In this document: one piece after another, positions 1 to 7,076 of the stretch
Position numbering within the stretch: position 1 is the first letter of the stretch
Layout of the letters: the number at the start of each line of letters is the position of its first letter
Assembly: GCA_024280615.1 (NCBI GenBank)
Contig: JAJRPU010000011.1
Span: 1-23,131 of the forward strand
Length of the DNA: 23,131 nucleotides
Direction of reading: 5' to 3'
DNA from: Bacteroidota bacterium
GTDB taxonomy: Bacteria > Bacteroidota > Bacteroidia > JAADEI01
Notes under the pieces: generated by a model
The model's input: only the letters and a program-made list of their open reading frames with translations
What the model was told of the DNA's origin: nothing
Database searches by the model: none
Made by a program: the position numbers and the translations under genes

Positions 1-714
1 ATCTGCTATGGACACCACTGTGGCACCAACCCATAAAATACCGAAATATATTGCTACTGATTCGGCGTGCATAGGCATGCAAATAGCCACTGGAGTGCCT
101 TTCTGGACACCCAGTGCTTTGAGTCCGGCAGCCACCCGCTTCGCCCTCTCTTCAAGTTCACCAAAAGTTATTTTCCTTATGGTTCCGTCCTCGCTTCCTT
201 CAATAATGGCTGTTGCATCGCTTGAATTATTCTCAAAACAGGTTCTGGCTATGTTGAATCTTGCACCGGGGAGCCAGTTGGGCTCCCGAACGTCTTTTAT
301 TTCCGCAACGGTAGTTGGCGGATGGTCAAAAAGAATGTCCAACTTGTGGATAATGTATTGCCAGAAGTTAATTCTGTGTGTTACTGACCACTTGTGGAAA
401 TTTTCCCATGTTTCCAGCTCAAGTTCATCAAGAATTTTCTTAATGTTGCTATTGTTATATGTCTCTTTAGAGGGTTTCCACATGGGCATTAAGCCCTGAT
501 TGGTTTCCTGCCACCATTCAAATAAGTATGTGTATAGCCCCCTATGTATGGAGAAAGGAGTTTGAGGAGAGAGCAGGTTAATCCTTGCTTTGTGCCATAT
601 CTCTTCGGGGTCGTCAGTCCATATTTCCTGCAATTTTTCTACCCATTGAGACACTTCGTTTTCCGGAACACCCCATTCCAATAAGATTTTCTTTGAAGGC
701 ACTTCTCTTGTCAT
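1..714 (-). CDS. Acyl-CoA synthetase (AMP-forming), 5' part, cut by left edge
   Basis: The minus strand is open for 238 codons from the ATG at 714 to the window edge, so the C-terminal part of the protein lies outside. Members of this family activate a carboxylic acid with ATP and CoA. The visible part has an N-terminal cap like that of acetyl-CoA synthetase (residues about 110-165, including INFWQYIIHKLDILFD and WLPGARFNIA), followed by the start of the AMP-binding domain (ITFGELEERAKRVAAGLKAL and the stretch up to VAIYFGILWVGATVVSIAD). The ATP-binding loop and catalytic lysine are not in the window, so the substrate cannot be named. The N-terminus, with EEIWHKARINLL and an acidic WTDDPEE, resembles the acyl-activating enzyme group related to plant AAE17/18 more than classical Acs; this is recall, not a search. 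The plus-strand ORF over 8-499 is its antisense shadow. Confidence 0.85.
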   Translation of the reverse strand, partial: MTREVPSKKILLEWGVPENEVSQWVEKLQEIWTDDPEEIWHKARINLLSPQTPFSIHRGLYTYLFEWWQETNQGLMPMWKPSKETYNNSNIKKILDELELETWENFHKWSVTHRINFWQYIIHKLDILFDHPPTTVAEIKDVREPNWLPGARFNIARTCFENNSSDATAIIEGSEDGTIRKITFGELEERAKRVAAGLKALGVQKGTPVAICMPMHAESVAIYFGILWVGATVVSIAD

Positions 715-859
715 ATTACTCTACAATTTCTATAAAGTTATGCAACAGTGATGTAAAATTACCGGGAATGAATTGTGTAATAGAGAGTCTGCAGTTATTA
801 AATATAAGTCAAAGTGAAAAAACACGTAAACGCCTTTAATTGAAACTACAAATAAGAGA

Positions 860-1276
860 CTAAGTTATGCTGAGAACCAAGTATCTAATGAAAAATGCCA
901 TTATCCCAGTATAGACAGTGAATAACAGGAAAATAAACCACTGGAGGAAAGTGATACGTTTGTTGATGTCTTCAAAGCGTTTATTAATGTCTTCGAATCG
1001 TTTATTAGTGTCTTCAAACCTTTTGTTTATGTCCTCAAAGCGTTTATTAATGTCTTCAAAGCGTTTGTTAATGTCTTCAAAACGCTTATCAATCAAATCA
1101 AAGCGCTTTTCTATCAACTTAATGAGCATTTTTAGGTCATCCTTGGTCACCATTTCATTCATATGGGAATGGTAAATTTCATCAAAAGCTAGAGCTAATG
1201 CATCAGCCAGTTCTTTGTCTACTCCATTTTCTACTAATATGTGCTTTACTTTTACCGCTATGCTAACCTGATTCAT
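860..1276 (-). CDS. Small heptad-repeat coiled-coil protein with C-terminal membrane segment
   Basis: This 138-residue protein has three parts. Residues 1-50 form a helical head containing ELADALALAFDEIY. Residues about 54-109 are seven near-identical heptads (consensus NKRFEDI) plus a partial eighth, which predict a continuous coiled coil. Residues about 110-135 are a hydrophobic helix (FLQWFIFLLFTVYTGIMAFF). The layout resembles DUF1640/CCDC90-type membrane coiled-coil proteins, whose role in bacteria is unknown. Phe and Ile recur at fixed heptad positions, and the Lys/Arg/Glu/Asp content would give a charged surface. It sits alone between the acyl-CoA synthetase and DUF5683 genes, all on the minus strand. 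An imperfect -7 box (TATTTTCG, 1308-1315) lies about 30 bases upstream. The antisense ORF over 918-1175 is a by-product of the repeat. No function is claimed. Confidence 0.75.
   Translation of the reverse strand: MNQVSIAVKVKHILVENGVDKELADALALAFDEIYHSHMNEMVTKDDLKMLIKLIEKRFDLIDKRFEDINKRFEDINKRFEDINKRFEDTNKRFEDINKRFEDINKRITFLQWFIFLLFTVYTGIMAFFIRYLVLSIT
957..1103 (-). repeat. Seven tandem 21-bp units encoding the heptad repeat
   Basis: On the plus strand the unit is close to CGTTTATTAATGTCTTCAAAG, repeated seven times without gaps, followed by a partial unit from 1104. Units differ at one to several positions, and the seventh (1083-1103) is the most diverged. Because 21 bp is seven codons, gain or loss of a unit lengthens or shortens the coiled coil by exactly one heptad without a frameshift. 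The high DNA identity points to recent unit duplication or gene conversion, since protein-level selection alone would let synonymous sites drift. Confidence 0.9.
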
Positions 1277-1369
1277 AGTTTGTTTTTTCTTCTTATATAC
1301 TATAATACGAAAATAAGCATCTCGCGGTTTTTTAGATTATAAGCCCATATATCAGGAGCTATATGAGAG

Positions 1370-1864
1370 CTATAAATGCCATTTTAGTGATAAGCGTGTT
1401 GGAGAAATGATGATAGCAAGCCTGTCTGAGACGTCAAACCCAGACAGATGGGCATCAACAACCGCATCTAAAATGTTTAGCCCATATATAATTAAAGTAA
1501 ATGCTAACGCCCATTCCATATTAGTGCGATAATACAGAATGTATTGTTTTAATTGCTCATTGGACAGTTGTGGGAACGGGTCTTGTTCGCCATTCAATCG
1601 GTCTAAAAACGCATTTCTGTAAATTGAATACCATCGCCAGTTGTAATAAGTGATATAAGCCCCCGTGCCAATGCCTGCATATACAAAGGGAATCTTCCAG
1701 AATTTTCTGTTATATAACTGTCCTGCCCCGGGCAACACAGCAGAGAGAATTCCGGCAGTGCGTGGAGATTTACTTTTAGGTTTTTTGTTTACTTCATTCT
1801 GTGCAAAGGAAATACTATTCACCACTATCAATCCCAAACAAATCAATAATCTTGCGAAATTCAT
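1370..1864 (-). CDS. DUF5683 family membrane protein
   Basis: This is a 164-residue protein starting at the ATG at 1864. A longer reading would begin with TTG at 1882, but the ATG gives a normal signal peptide (MNFARLLICLGLIVVNSISF, then AQ). After a basic linker comes the DUF5683 signature SPRTAGILSAVLPGAGQLYN with RKFWKIPFVYAGIGTGAY, and a second hydrophobic segment (WALAFTLIIYGLNILDAVVD). The fold is expected to sit in or on the membrane; the biochemical role is unknown. Its first 50 bases overlap the end of parB in another frame, which suggests translational coupling. As I recall, parA-parB-DUF5683 is a conserved order in Bacteroidota, often followed by dapB and lepB; those two are not here, so the cluster is broken after this gene. 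Confidence 0.85.
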   Translation of the reverse strand: MNFARLLICLGLIVVNSISFAQNEVNKKPKSKSPRTAGILSAVLPGAGQLYNRKFWKIPFVYAGIGTGAYITYYNWRWYSIYRNAFLDRLNGEQDPFPQLSNEQLKQYILYYRTNMEWALAFTLIIYGLNILDAVVDAHLSGFDVSDRLAIIISPTRLSLKWHL

Positions 1865-2675
1865 CCTCAGACCTGAATTCAATAACTATTTTACCTTTCT
1901 TTGGCGAGCGACCCTGAACTTTCACTGGAACAGCCCACTTCTCACTCAGTTTTTGACTAACTTCTTCAAAAATAGGTATCCTTTTTGTTTTTGTGTCGTT
2001 AGGTTTTCCCTGCTGAGCTTTTTTAACTAAGTCTTCAACCTGTCTTACAGAAAGTCCTTTTTCAGTTATTGCTTGCAATAATTTAAGACGAGTCTCTTTA
2101 TCTGATATTCCTAGCAGAGCCCGAGCATGCCCCATACTTATCTGCCCGTCCCGAAGTGCAGCCTGAATCTCTGGTTCCAATTGCAACAATCTGATATAAT
2201 TAGTTACAGTGCTTCTGTCCTTGCCCACGCGCTTAGCCAGTTCTTCATGTGTATATTGACATTCTTCAATGAGTCGTTGATAGGTTATGGCTATCTCCAT
2301 AGGGTTTAGGTCTTCTCTCTGCAAGTTTTCAATAAGGGCAAGTTCCAACATATTGATGTCGTCGTCCACGTCCCGGACGTAAGCGGGAGCGGTTGCCCAT
2401 CCTAATTCCTTTAGGGCGCGCAGACGCCTCTCGCCGGCAATCAGTTGAAACGTTCCATCAGGGAGTTTCCTAACCACAAGCGGTTGGATTAAACCCACTG
2501 CTTCTATAGACTGAGCAAGTTCCTTGATAGATTCTTCGTCAAATTCTGTTCTGGGCTGATATGGATTGGTCTTGATTTTATCAATGGGTATATTATGCAC
2601 TGAGGCACGTGCCTTGACGGCATCACCTAAGAGAGCCTCTAAGCCTTTCCCTAAACCTTTTTTCTTTGGAGTCAT
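1815..2675 (-). CDS. parB: Chromosome-partitioning protein ParB
   Basis: A 286-residue ParB/Spo0J family protein, the usual length. It binds parS sites and spreads on DNA as a CTP-dependent clamp, recruiting ParA and SMC. Visible elements are the N-terminal ParA-interacting region rich in Lys/Gly (KKKGLGKGLEALLGD), the NPYQPR motif near residue 38, the CTP-binding GERRLRA motif around residues 80-86, the helix-turn-helix (HEELAKRVGKDRSTVTNYI, about 143-162), the GHARALLGI segment (about 182-190), and a C-terminal dimerisation domain. Its ATG overlaps the parA stop by four bases (ATGA), a standard sign of a two-gene operon. No perfect parS site (TGTTTCACGTGAAACA) was found in the window. Confidence 0.97.
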   Translation of the reverse strand: MTPKKKGLGKGLEALLGDAVKARASVHNIPIDKIKTNPYQPRTEFDEESIKELAQSIEAVGLIQPLVVRKLPDGTFQLIAGERRLRALKELGWATAPAYVRDVDDDINMLELALIENLQREDLNPMEIAITYQRLIEECQYTHEELAKRVGKDRSTVTNYIRLLQLEPEIQAALRDGQISMGHARALLGISDKETRLKLLQAITEKGLSVRQVEDLVKKAQQGKPNDTKTKRIPIFEEVSQKLSEKWAVPVKVQGRSPKKGKIVIEFRSEDEFRKIIDLFGIDSGE

Positions 2676-3466
2676 TGTTCTTCCATTTGAGCCATAGGCG
2701 TTAACTGGTTCCTTTGAATTAGTTCTCTGGCAAGGTTTAAGTAATCCTTTGCTCCTTTGCTACTTGCATCATAAAAAATAACAGGTTTTCCGTGGCTGGG
2801 AGCCTCGGCAAGCCTTGTGTTCCGATGAATCACCGTATCAAACACTATCTCACCAAAATGTTTCTTTAATTCTTCTGCTACCTGTCGGGACAGGTTGAGA
2901 CGTTTGTCATACATAGTAAGCAAAATGCCTTCAATATGCAAATTTGGATTTAAGCCCGCTTGAATAATTCTTATAGTTTCCAATAGTTTGCCCAAGCCTT
3001 CCAATGCGAAGTATTCACACTGAATAGGGATTATTACGCTATCGGCGGTAGTGAGGGCATTAACAGTCATCAGTCCAAGCGATGGAGAACAGTCAATTAG
3101 GATAAAGTCGTAGTCATTCCGAACTTCGTCAATGACTCTTTTAAGTAGTTTTTCCCGGTCTTCATAGTCAATGAACTCAACTTCTGCACCCACCAAGTCA
3201 GTGTGAGACGGGATGAGGTCAAGCCCCTCAATAGCTGTCTTTAATATGGCTTTTTGAGGCGGCATAGATGAAGTGATTAGATTGTAAAGATGGGTTTTAA
3301 TATTTCTCAGGTCAAACCCCAAGCCCGTGGTAGTGTTTGCCTGTGGGTCCGCATCCACAATTAAAGTTTTATATTCCAAAACAGCAAGGCTTGCCCCTAG
3401 ATTTATTGCTGTCGTGGTCTTTCCAACACCACCCTTCTGATTGGCTATTGCTATAACCTTCCCCAT
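2672..3466 (-). CDS. parA: Chromosome-partitioning ATPase ParA
   Basis: A 264-residue ParA/Soj ATPase. It binds nucleoid DNA in its ATP form and is stimulated by ParB to drive origin segregation. The deviant Walker A box KGGVGKTT is at residues 11-18, directly after the typical MGKVIAIANQ start. Walker A' (DADPQANTT) and Walker B (FILIDCSPSLG) follow. An in-frame ATG at 3508 would add 14 residues (MFRIFVKRANKNSS). I prefer the ATG at 3466 because the protein then starts as in other ParAs and because a -7 promoter box (3493-3500) lies inside the extension. It heads the parA-parB-DUF5683 group and is divergent from the cytochrome c gene. Confidence 0.95.
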   Translation of the reverse strand: MGKVIAIANQKGGVGKTTTAINLGASLAVLEYKTLIVDADPQANTTTGLGFDLRNIKTHLYNLITSSMPPQKAILKTAIEGLDLIPSHTDLVGAEVEFIDYEDREKLLKRVIDEVRNDYDFILIDCSPSLGLMTVNALTTADSVIIPIQCEYFALEGLGKLLETIRIIQAGLNPNLHIEGILLTMYDKRLNLSRQVAEELKKHFGEIVFDTVIHRNTRLAEAPSHGKPVIFYDASSKGAKDYLNLARELIQRNQLTPMAQMEEQ

Positions 3467-3492
3467 TGAACTATTCTTATTTGCACGCTTTA

Positions 3493-3500
3493 CAAAGATA
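3493..3500 (-). promoter_or_regulatory. Bacteroidota -7 promoter box (TATCTTTG) for parA
   Basis: The minus strand reads TATCTTTG, an exact match to TAnnTTTG, ending 27 bases before the parA ATG at 3466. No good TTTG -33 element was seen at the usual distance. Its position between the two possible parA starts favours the downstream start, because a transcript beginning here would not include the upstream ATG. Confidence 0.6.
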
Positions 3501-3623
3501 CGGAACATAACACTGGCGATTTTTGTGCCCCTATCAGAAAAGTTATGTTGTAGTAATTGGGCAGTTAAAGTAGTTAAACAGGATTCTTATAAGGAGGGCA
3601 CAGGAACCATACTGTTAAATACC

Positions 3624-3645
3624 CAGTTGTTTTAAACAAAAACTG
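3624..3645. promoter_or_regulatory. Inverted repeat just before the cytochrome c start
   Basis: The sequence CAGTT-GTTT-T-AAAC-AAA-AACTG forms two nested arms: an inner 13-base odd palindrome (TTGTTTTAAACAA, 3627-3639) and an outer CAGTT/AACTG pair offset by three bases. It ends five bases before the ATG at 3651. It could be an operator or a 5'-UTR hairpin affecting translation. In an AT-rich intergenic region chance is also possible. Confidence 0.3.
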
Positions 3646-3650
3646 AAACT

Positions 3651-4112
3651 ATGAAGAAGGTAGTGTTAACTCTTGCAGTGGCTTTGATAGTTGCATCTTG
3701 TGCATCTGAAGAAACCCAAGGGGATTCAGAAGAACCGAAAGTTGAGAAGACAGAGCAAGTTGAGCAAACACAAGCAGAGCAACCAAACCAGGAGGACCAA
3801 GGAGAAGAGGTAACGGCACAGGCTGGGGACCCAACCAAGGGAGAGCAGTTGTTTAAACAATATTGTTCTGCTTGCCATGGACAGGATGCTAAGGGAATTC
3901 AAGGAGTAGGGACGTCACTTGTGAATAACCAGTTTATTAAGGATAGAAGCATTCCTGACTTAGTTCAGTTTGTCATTGAAGGACGTCCAGCCAATCACCC
4001 GGACAACAAGACGGGAATCCCTATGCCACCCAGGGGAGGCTTTGACTTTCTCACTGACGAGGAAATAACTGACATAGTGGCTTATCTTAAAACCCTTGAG
4101 GGAAACAGCTGA
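3651..4112 (+). CDS. Lipoprotein c-type cytochrome
   Basis: A 153-residue mono-haem cytochrome c. The signal peptide ends in a lipobox (VASC) with the lipidated cysteine at residue 17. A strongly acidic, Gln/Glu-rich linker (about 18-58) then tethers a cytochrome domain. The haem-binding CxxCH motif is CSACH at residues 72-76, and M125 in GIPMPPRGG is the probable sixth ligand. The end (LTDEEITDIVAYLKTL) is the usual C-terminal helix of class I cytochromes c. It should sit on the periplasmic side of a membrane and carry electrons; the partner oxidase or reductase is not visible. It is the first plus-strand gene after the divergent par region. ccmE at 13.6 kb could serve its maturation. Confidence 0.92.
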   Translation: MKKVVLTLAVALIVASCASEETQGDSEEPKVEKTEQVEQTQAEQPNQEDQGEEVTAQAGDPTKGEQLFKQYCSACHGQDAKGIQGVGTSLVNNQFIKDRSIPDLVQFVIEGRPANHPDNKTGIPMPPRGGFDFLTDEEITDIVAYLKTLEGNS

Positions 4113-4136
4113 AAGCCACACAGGCATTGTCAATTT

Positions 4137-4733
4137 ATGACAATAGTTAGAAAAGCAACATTGGAAGATGCCTATTACTTTGCTGAATTGATTATAATAT
4201 CAGCGCCTTTTTTCCCTATGGTTTTTGGCAATAAGATTATGGTAGCGCTTAGAAACATGTTTTGCAAAGAAGCTAATCTATTCTCTTGGCAACACACTTA
4301 TTTCGCCGAGGTAGATGGAAAAGTAGCAGGTATGATTTGTGGGTATGACTGGCAAATAAAAAGGAGAGAAAATATGGCAACTGGATTTTTGCTGTTTAAA
4401 AATTTAGGTATTTCTTTACTATTCAAGATGCCTTTGCTATTGAAGCTTAACTCTACGATTGGGTCTTTTGATAAAGGCAGATATTACATTAGCAATCTGG
4501 CTGTATATCCTGAATATAGAAAGTATGGAATTGGAGGGATGCTGATGGACACAATAGAGAAAGAAGCCACTGCCCATAGAGCAAAGGAGATACTTTTAGA
4601 TGTTGAAAGGAGCAACGAACGGGCAATTGCATTCTACAATAAAAGAGGTTACCAGATAGTAGGGTCATTCAGTGTACCATTGTCTAAATCTCTATCCTTA
4701 CAGTTTTACAGAATGGCAAAGCAGCTCTCATAA
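4137..4733 (+). CDS. GNAT family N-acetyltransferase
   Basis: This 198-residue protein has the GNAT fold: an N-terminal strand and helix (IVRKATLEDAYYFAELI), a central strand with YFAEVDGKVAGMICGYDW, the acetyl-CoA-binding motif A (YISNLAVYPEYRKYGIGGML, about 117-136, with the R/Q-x-x-G-x-G/A-like RKYGIGG), and motif B (ERSNERAIAFYNKRGYQIVG, about 162-181). It transfers an acetyl group from acetyl-CoA to an amine; the acceptor cannot be read from sequence. A hydrophobic insertion around residues 83-106 (FLLFKNLGISLLFKMPLLLK) is longer than in minimal GNATs. It lies 24 bases after the cytochrome gene and 23 bases before era. Confidence 0.85.
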   Translation: MTIVRKATLEDAYYFAELIIISAPFFPMVFGNKIMVALRNMFCKEANLFSWQHTYFAEVDGKVAGMICGYDWQIKRRENMATGFLLFKNLGISLLFKMPLLLKLNSTIGSFDKGRYYISNLAVYPEYRKYGIGGMLMDTIEKEATAHRAKEILLDVERSNERAIAFYNKRGYQIVGSFSVPLSKSLSLQFYRMAKQLS

Positions 4734-4756
4734 CTAATTTAAGTATTTTTACTCTT

Positions 4757-5677
4757 ATGATGAGCAACGAAGATAAATTTAAAGCTGGACTTGTGCCTAT
4801 TATCGGCAGACCAAACGTAGGCAAATCAACCCTAATCAACTCGCTAACAGGCAGTAAACTATCAATCGTTACGCCTAAGGCACAGACTACAAGGCGTCGA
4901 ATACTGGGAGTGGTCAACGGAGATAACTACCAAATAGTGTTTGCTGACACACCGGGAGTGATAGACCCTGCCTACGAACTACACAATAGAATGATGAAAC
5001 AGGTAAAGAAAGCCCTTTCAGACGCAGACGTAATCCTCTTTATGACAGAGCCCAAGGATAGTTTAACTGTTTGGGAGGAAAAAACATTGAAGACCTATGT
5101 TGACTTAATGCAGGAAACTGGAATGCCAGTAGTTCTTATGATTAACAAGATTGATACTATAAGCAAGGAGCAGGTTGAAGCCCTTCGCTTACAATGGGAA
5201 CAATGGCTAAAATCAAAGTTTTCAGAAAGCAAAGTAGTTACAGGGTCTGCTCTAACTGGAGAAGGTCTTGACCAATTGCTTGATGCCATAGTTAGTTTCT
5301 TGCCATATAGTTATCCGTTGTTTCCACCTGACCAGATAACAGATATTACAGAGCGATTGTGGGTAGCAGAAATAATAAGGGAGAAAATATTCCTGCATTA
5401 CAGGCAGGAAGTGCCCTATTCAACGGAAGTTATAGTTACTGACTGGCAGGATAAAGAGCACATAACAGTGATAAAGGCAGAGATAATTGTAGAGCGAGAT
5501 AGTCAGAAGAAAATACTCATTGGCAAAAGCGGTAGTGCAATCAAAAAAATAGGCATTGAGGCGAGAAAGGAGATAGAGCAAATGCTTGGTAAAAAAGTCT
5601 ATCTTGAGTTGTTTGTTAAAGTGAGGAGGGACTGGCGAGAACGAAACGATTATCTTAAATACCTTGGATATGAGTGA
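4757..5677 (+). CDS. era: GTPase Era (16S rRNA / 30S assembly)
   Basis: A 306-residue GTPase that binds the 3' end of 16S rRNA during 30S maturation. The GTP-binding motifs are G1 GRPNVGKST (17-25), G2 within TPKAQTTRRR, G3 DTPG (64-67) and G4 NKID (130-133). The C-terminal KH domain carries the GxxG loop in ILIGKSGSAIKKIG and ends with LELFVKVRRDWRER, the typical Era tail. Length is normal. The start is ATG-ATG at 4757/4760; either may be used. A near -7 box (TATTTTTA, 4744-4751) ends just before the start. The last eight bases overlap der, so the two ribosome GTPases are probably translated together. Confidence 0.97.
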   Translation: MMSNEDKFKAGLVPIIGRPNVGKSTLINSLTGSKLSIVTPKAQTTRRRILGVVNGDNYQIVFADTPGVIDPAYELHNRMMKQVKKALSDADVILFMTEPKDSLTVWEEKTLKTYVDLMQETGMPVVLMINKIDTISKEQVEALRLQWEQWLKSKFSESKVVTGSALTGEGLDQLLDAIVSFLPYSYPLFPPDQITDITERLWVAEIIREKIFLHYRQEVPYSTEVIVTDWQDKEHITVIKAEIIVERDSQKKILIGKSGSAIKKIGIEARKEIEQMLGKKVYLELFVKVRRDWRERNDYLKYLGYE

Positions 5678-7025
5678 GCCTTATGGAAAGTATCGTCCGT
5701 TGGTAACAATAGTGGGCAGGCCGAACGTTGGAAAATCAACGCTTTTTAATAGGCTGGTCAAACAGAGAAAATCTATAATTCACGACCAACCTGGCGTAAC
5801 AAGGGATGTGCTTATCGCACCAGTGAAGGGAGAGGACTTCTACATTGCAGACACAGGAGGCTTGTTGCCTGAAGAATTAAGGTCAAACGACGACTTTGCA
5901 CCATACATAGCCAAACTTGTGGAGGGCATAATTCCCGCTTCAGACCTCGTGCTTGTTATAGTTGATGGAAAGGCGGGCTTAACACCAGCAGATGAATTCA
6001 TTATTGAACACATAAGACGACAAAACAAACCTTTCTTACTAATTATAAATAAAGCAGAGAGTACGAAAGTGAAACAGGACCCAGAATGGCTATCCCTTGG
6101 CGTCCCTGAGGACAAAATCTGGTATATATCCGCTCTTCACGGCAAAGGAGTTCCTGAACTCATTCAGATAGTCAAATCGTTCCTTCCTAAAATAGAAAAG
6201 AAACAAGACCAACGGGAGGAAATCCCAAAAATTTCAATCGTTGGGCGTCCCAATGTTGGCAAGTCAACACTGCTTAACGCAATCATTGGCTATGAGAGAG
6301 CTCTGGTATCGGAAATAGCGGGAACCACGAGGGATGTGGTTGAGGTTCCTGTGACCTATTACGGCAAGGAATTCATTTTAGTGGACACTGCCGGTTTGAG
6401 AAAAAAATCAGCCGTTGACTCGGCAATAGAAGCTTATTCAATAACCAGAACTGTCAAAGCCATTGAGGCTTCAGATGTGGTCATACTGCTTATGAGTGCT
6501 GAGGAACCAGCTACCAGACAAGACCTTCGCATATTTAATCTTGTTGTGTCCAGATGGAAAGGAATTGTTGTGGCACTTAACAAGTGGGACATAGTAGCCC
6601 ATGAATCCCATCAGTTCCAGCATAAGCTTATTAATTACGTGAGGGGGCGTCTGACGCCTATGAACGACGTGCCAATCGTTACTGTCTCTGCCAGGGAAAA
6701 GAAGAGAGTCCATAAGGTTGTTGACGTTGCCCTTAATGTCTACAAAAAACTAATTTTCCGAGTCCCCACCTCGCAACTGAACAGATACCTATTACCAATT
6801 ATTCAAGAAACACCACCACCTTCATATAAAGGCAAATATGTCAAAATCAAATATGTTACTCAGGCAGGCGTTAAACCACCCACATTTGTCTTCTTCACTA
6901 ACTTTCCCGAAGGAATTAAAGAATCCTACAAGCGCTTTCTTGAGAAGAAAATTCGTGAGAAGTGGGATTTTACCGGAGTGCCTATAAAACTGGATTTCAA
7001 ATCTAAATGGAAAGAAGGCACGTAG
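5670..7025 (+). CDS. der: Double-GTPase Der/EngA (50S assembly)
   Basis: A 451-residue protein with two tandem GTPase domains and a C-terminal KH-like domain, acting in 50S subunit assembly. Domain 1 has GRPNVGKST (16-24), PGVTRD and DTGG, with NKAE in place of the more usual NKxD at G4. Domain 2 has GRPNVGKST (192-200), AGTTRD, DTAG and NKWD. The KH-like domain contains VKIKYVTQAGVKPPTFVFF. I chose the ATG at 5670 because it starts eight bases inside era; a TTG two codons upstream is also open. The NKAE variant removes the guanine-contacting Asp in a shortened G4 motif but keeps an acidic residue, so nucleotide specificity may be relaxed in domain 1. Confidence 0.97.
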   Translation: MSEPYGKYRPLVTIVGRPNVGKSTLFNRLVKQRKSIIHDQPGVTRDVLIAPVKGEDFYIADTGGLLPEELRSNDDFAPYIAKLVEGIIPASDLVLVIVDGKAGLTPADEFIIEHIRRQNKPFLLIINKAESTKVKQDPEWLSLGVPEDKIWYISALHGKGVPELIQIVKSFLPKIEKKQDQREEIPKISIVGRPNVGKSTLLNAIIGYERALVSEIAGTTRDVVEVPVTYYGKEFILVDTAGLRKKSAVDSAIEAYSITRTVKAIEASDVVILLMSAEEPATRQDLRIFNLVVSRWKGIVVALNKWDIVAHESHQFQHKLINYVRGRLTPMNDVPIVTVSAREKKRVHKVVDVALNVYKKLIFRVPTSQLNRYLLPIIQETPPPSYKGKYVKIKYVTQAGVKPPTFVFFTNFPEGIKESYKRFLEKKIREKWDFTGVPIKLDFKSKWKEGT

Positions 7026-7029
7026 GCAA

Positions 7030-7060
7030 TTTGCTCATAACACATTTCCTTTTATCTTTG
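7030..7060 (+). promoter_or_regulatory. Bacteroidota promoter upstream of porV
   Basis: TTTG at 7030-7033 and TATCTTTG at 7053-7060 are separated by 19 bases. This is a full match to the Bacteroidota -33/-7 arrangement (TTTG, 17-23 bases, TAnnTTTG). It starts five bases after the der stop, so porV has its own transcript even though it lies close behind der. It is the clearest promoter in the window. Confidence 0.8.
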
Positions 7061-7076
7061 TATAATAAAGGGCTTT

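Noticed and set aside
918..1175. Plus-strand 85-codon frame full of RLLMSSK repeats
   Set aside because: It is the antisense of the heptad repeat gene, with no start context or protein-like features of its own.
1346..1365. Inverted repeat CATATA...TATATG after the DUF5683 gene
   Set aside because: AT-only 6-base arms with an 8-base loop and no T tract on the transcribed strand; not a convincing terminator.
2603..2614. Perfect 12-bp palindrome AGGCACGTGCCT within parB
   Set aside because: It shares only the central CACGTG with parS and is explained by the Ala-Arg-Ala codons.
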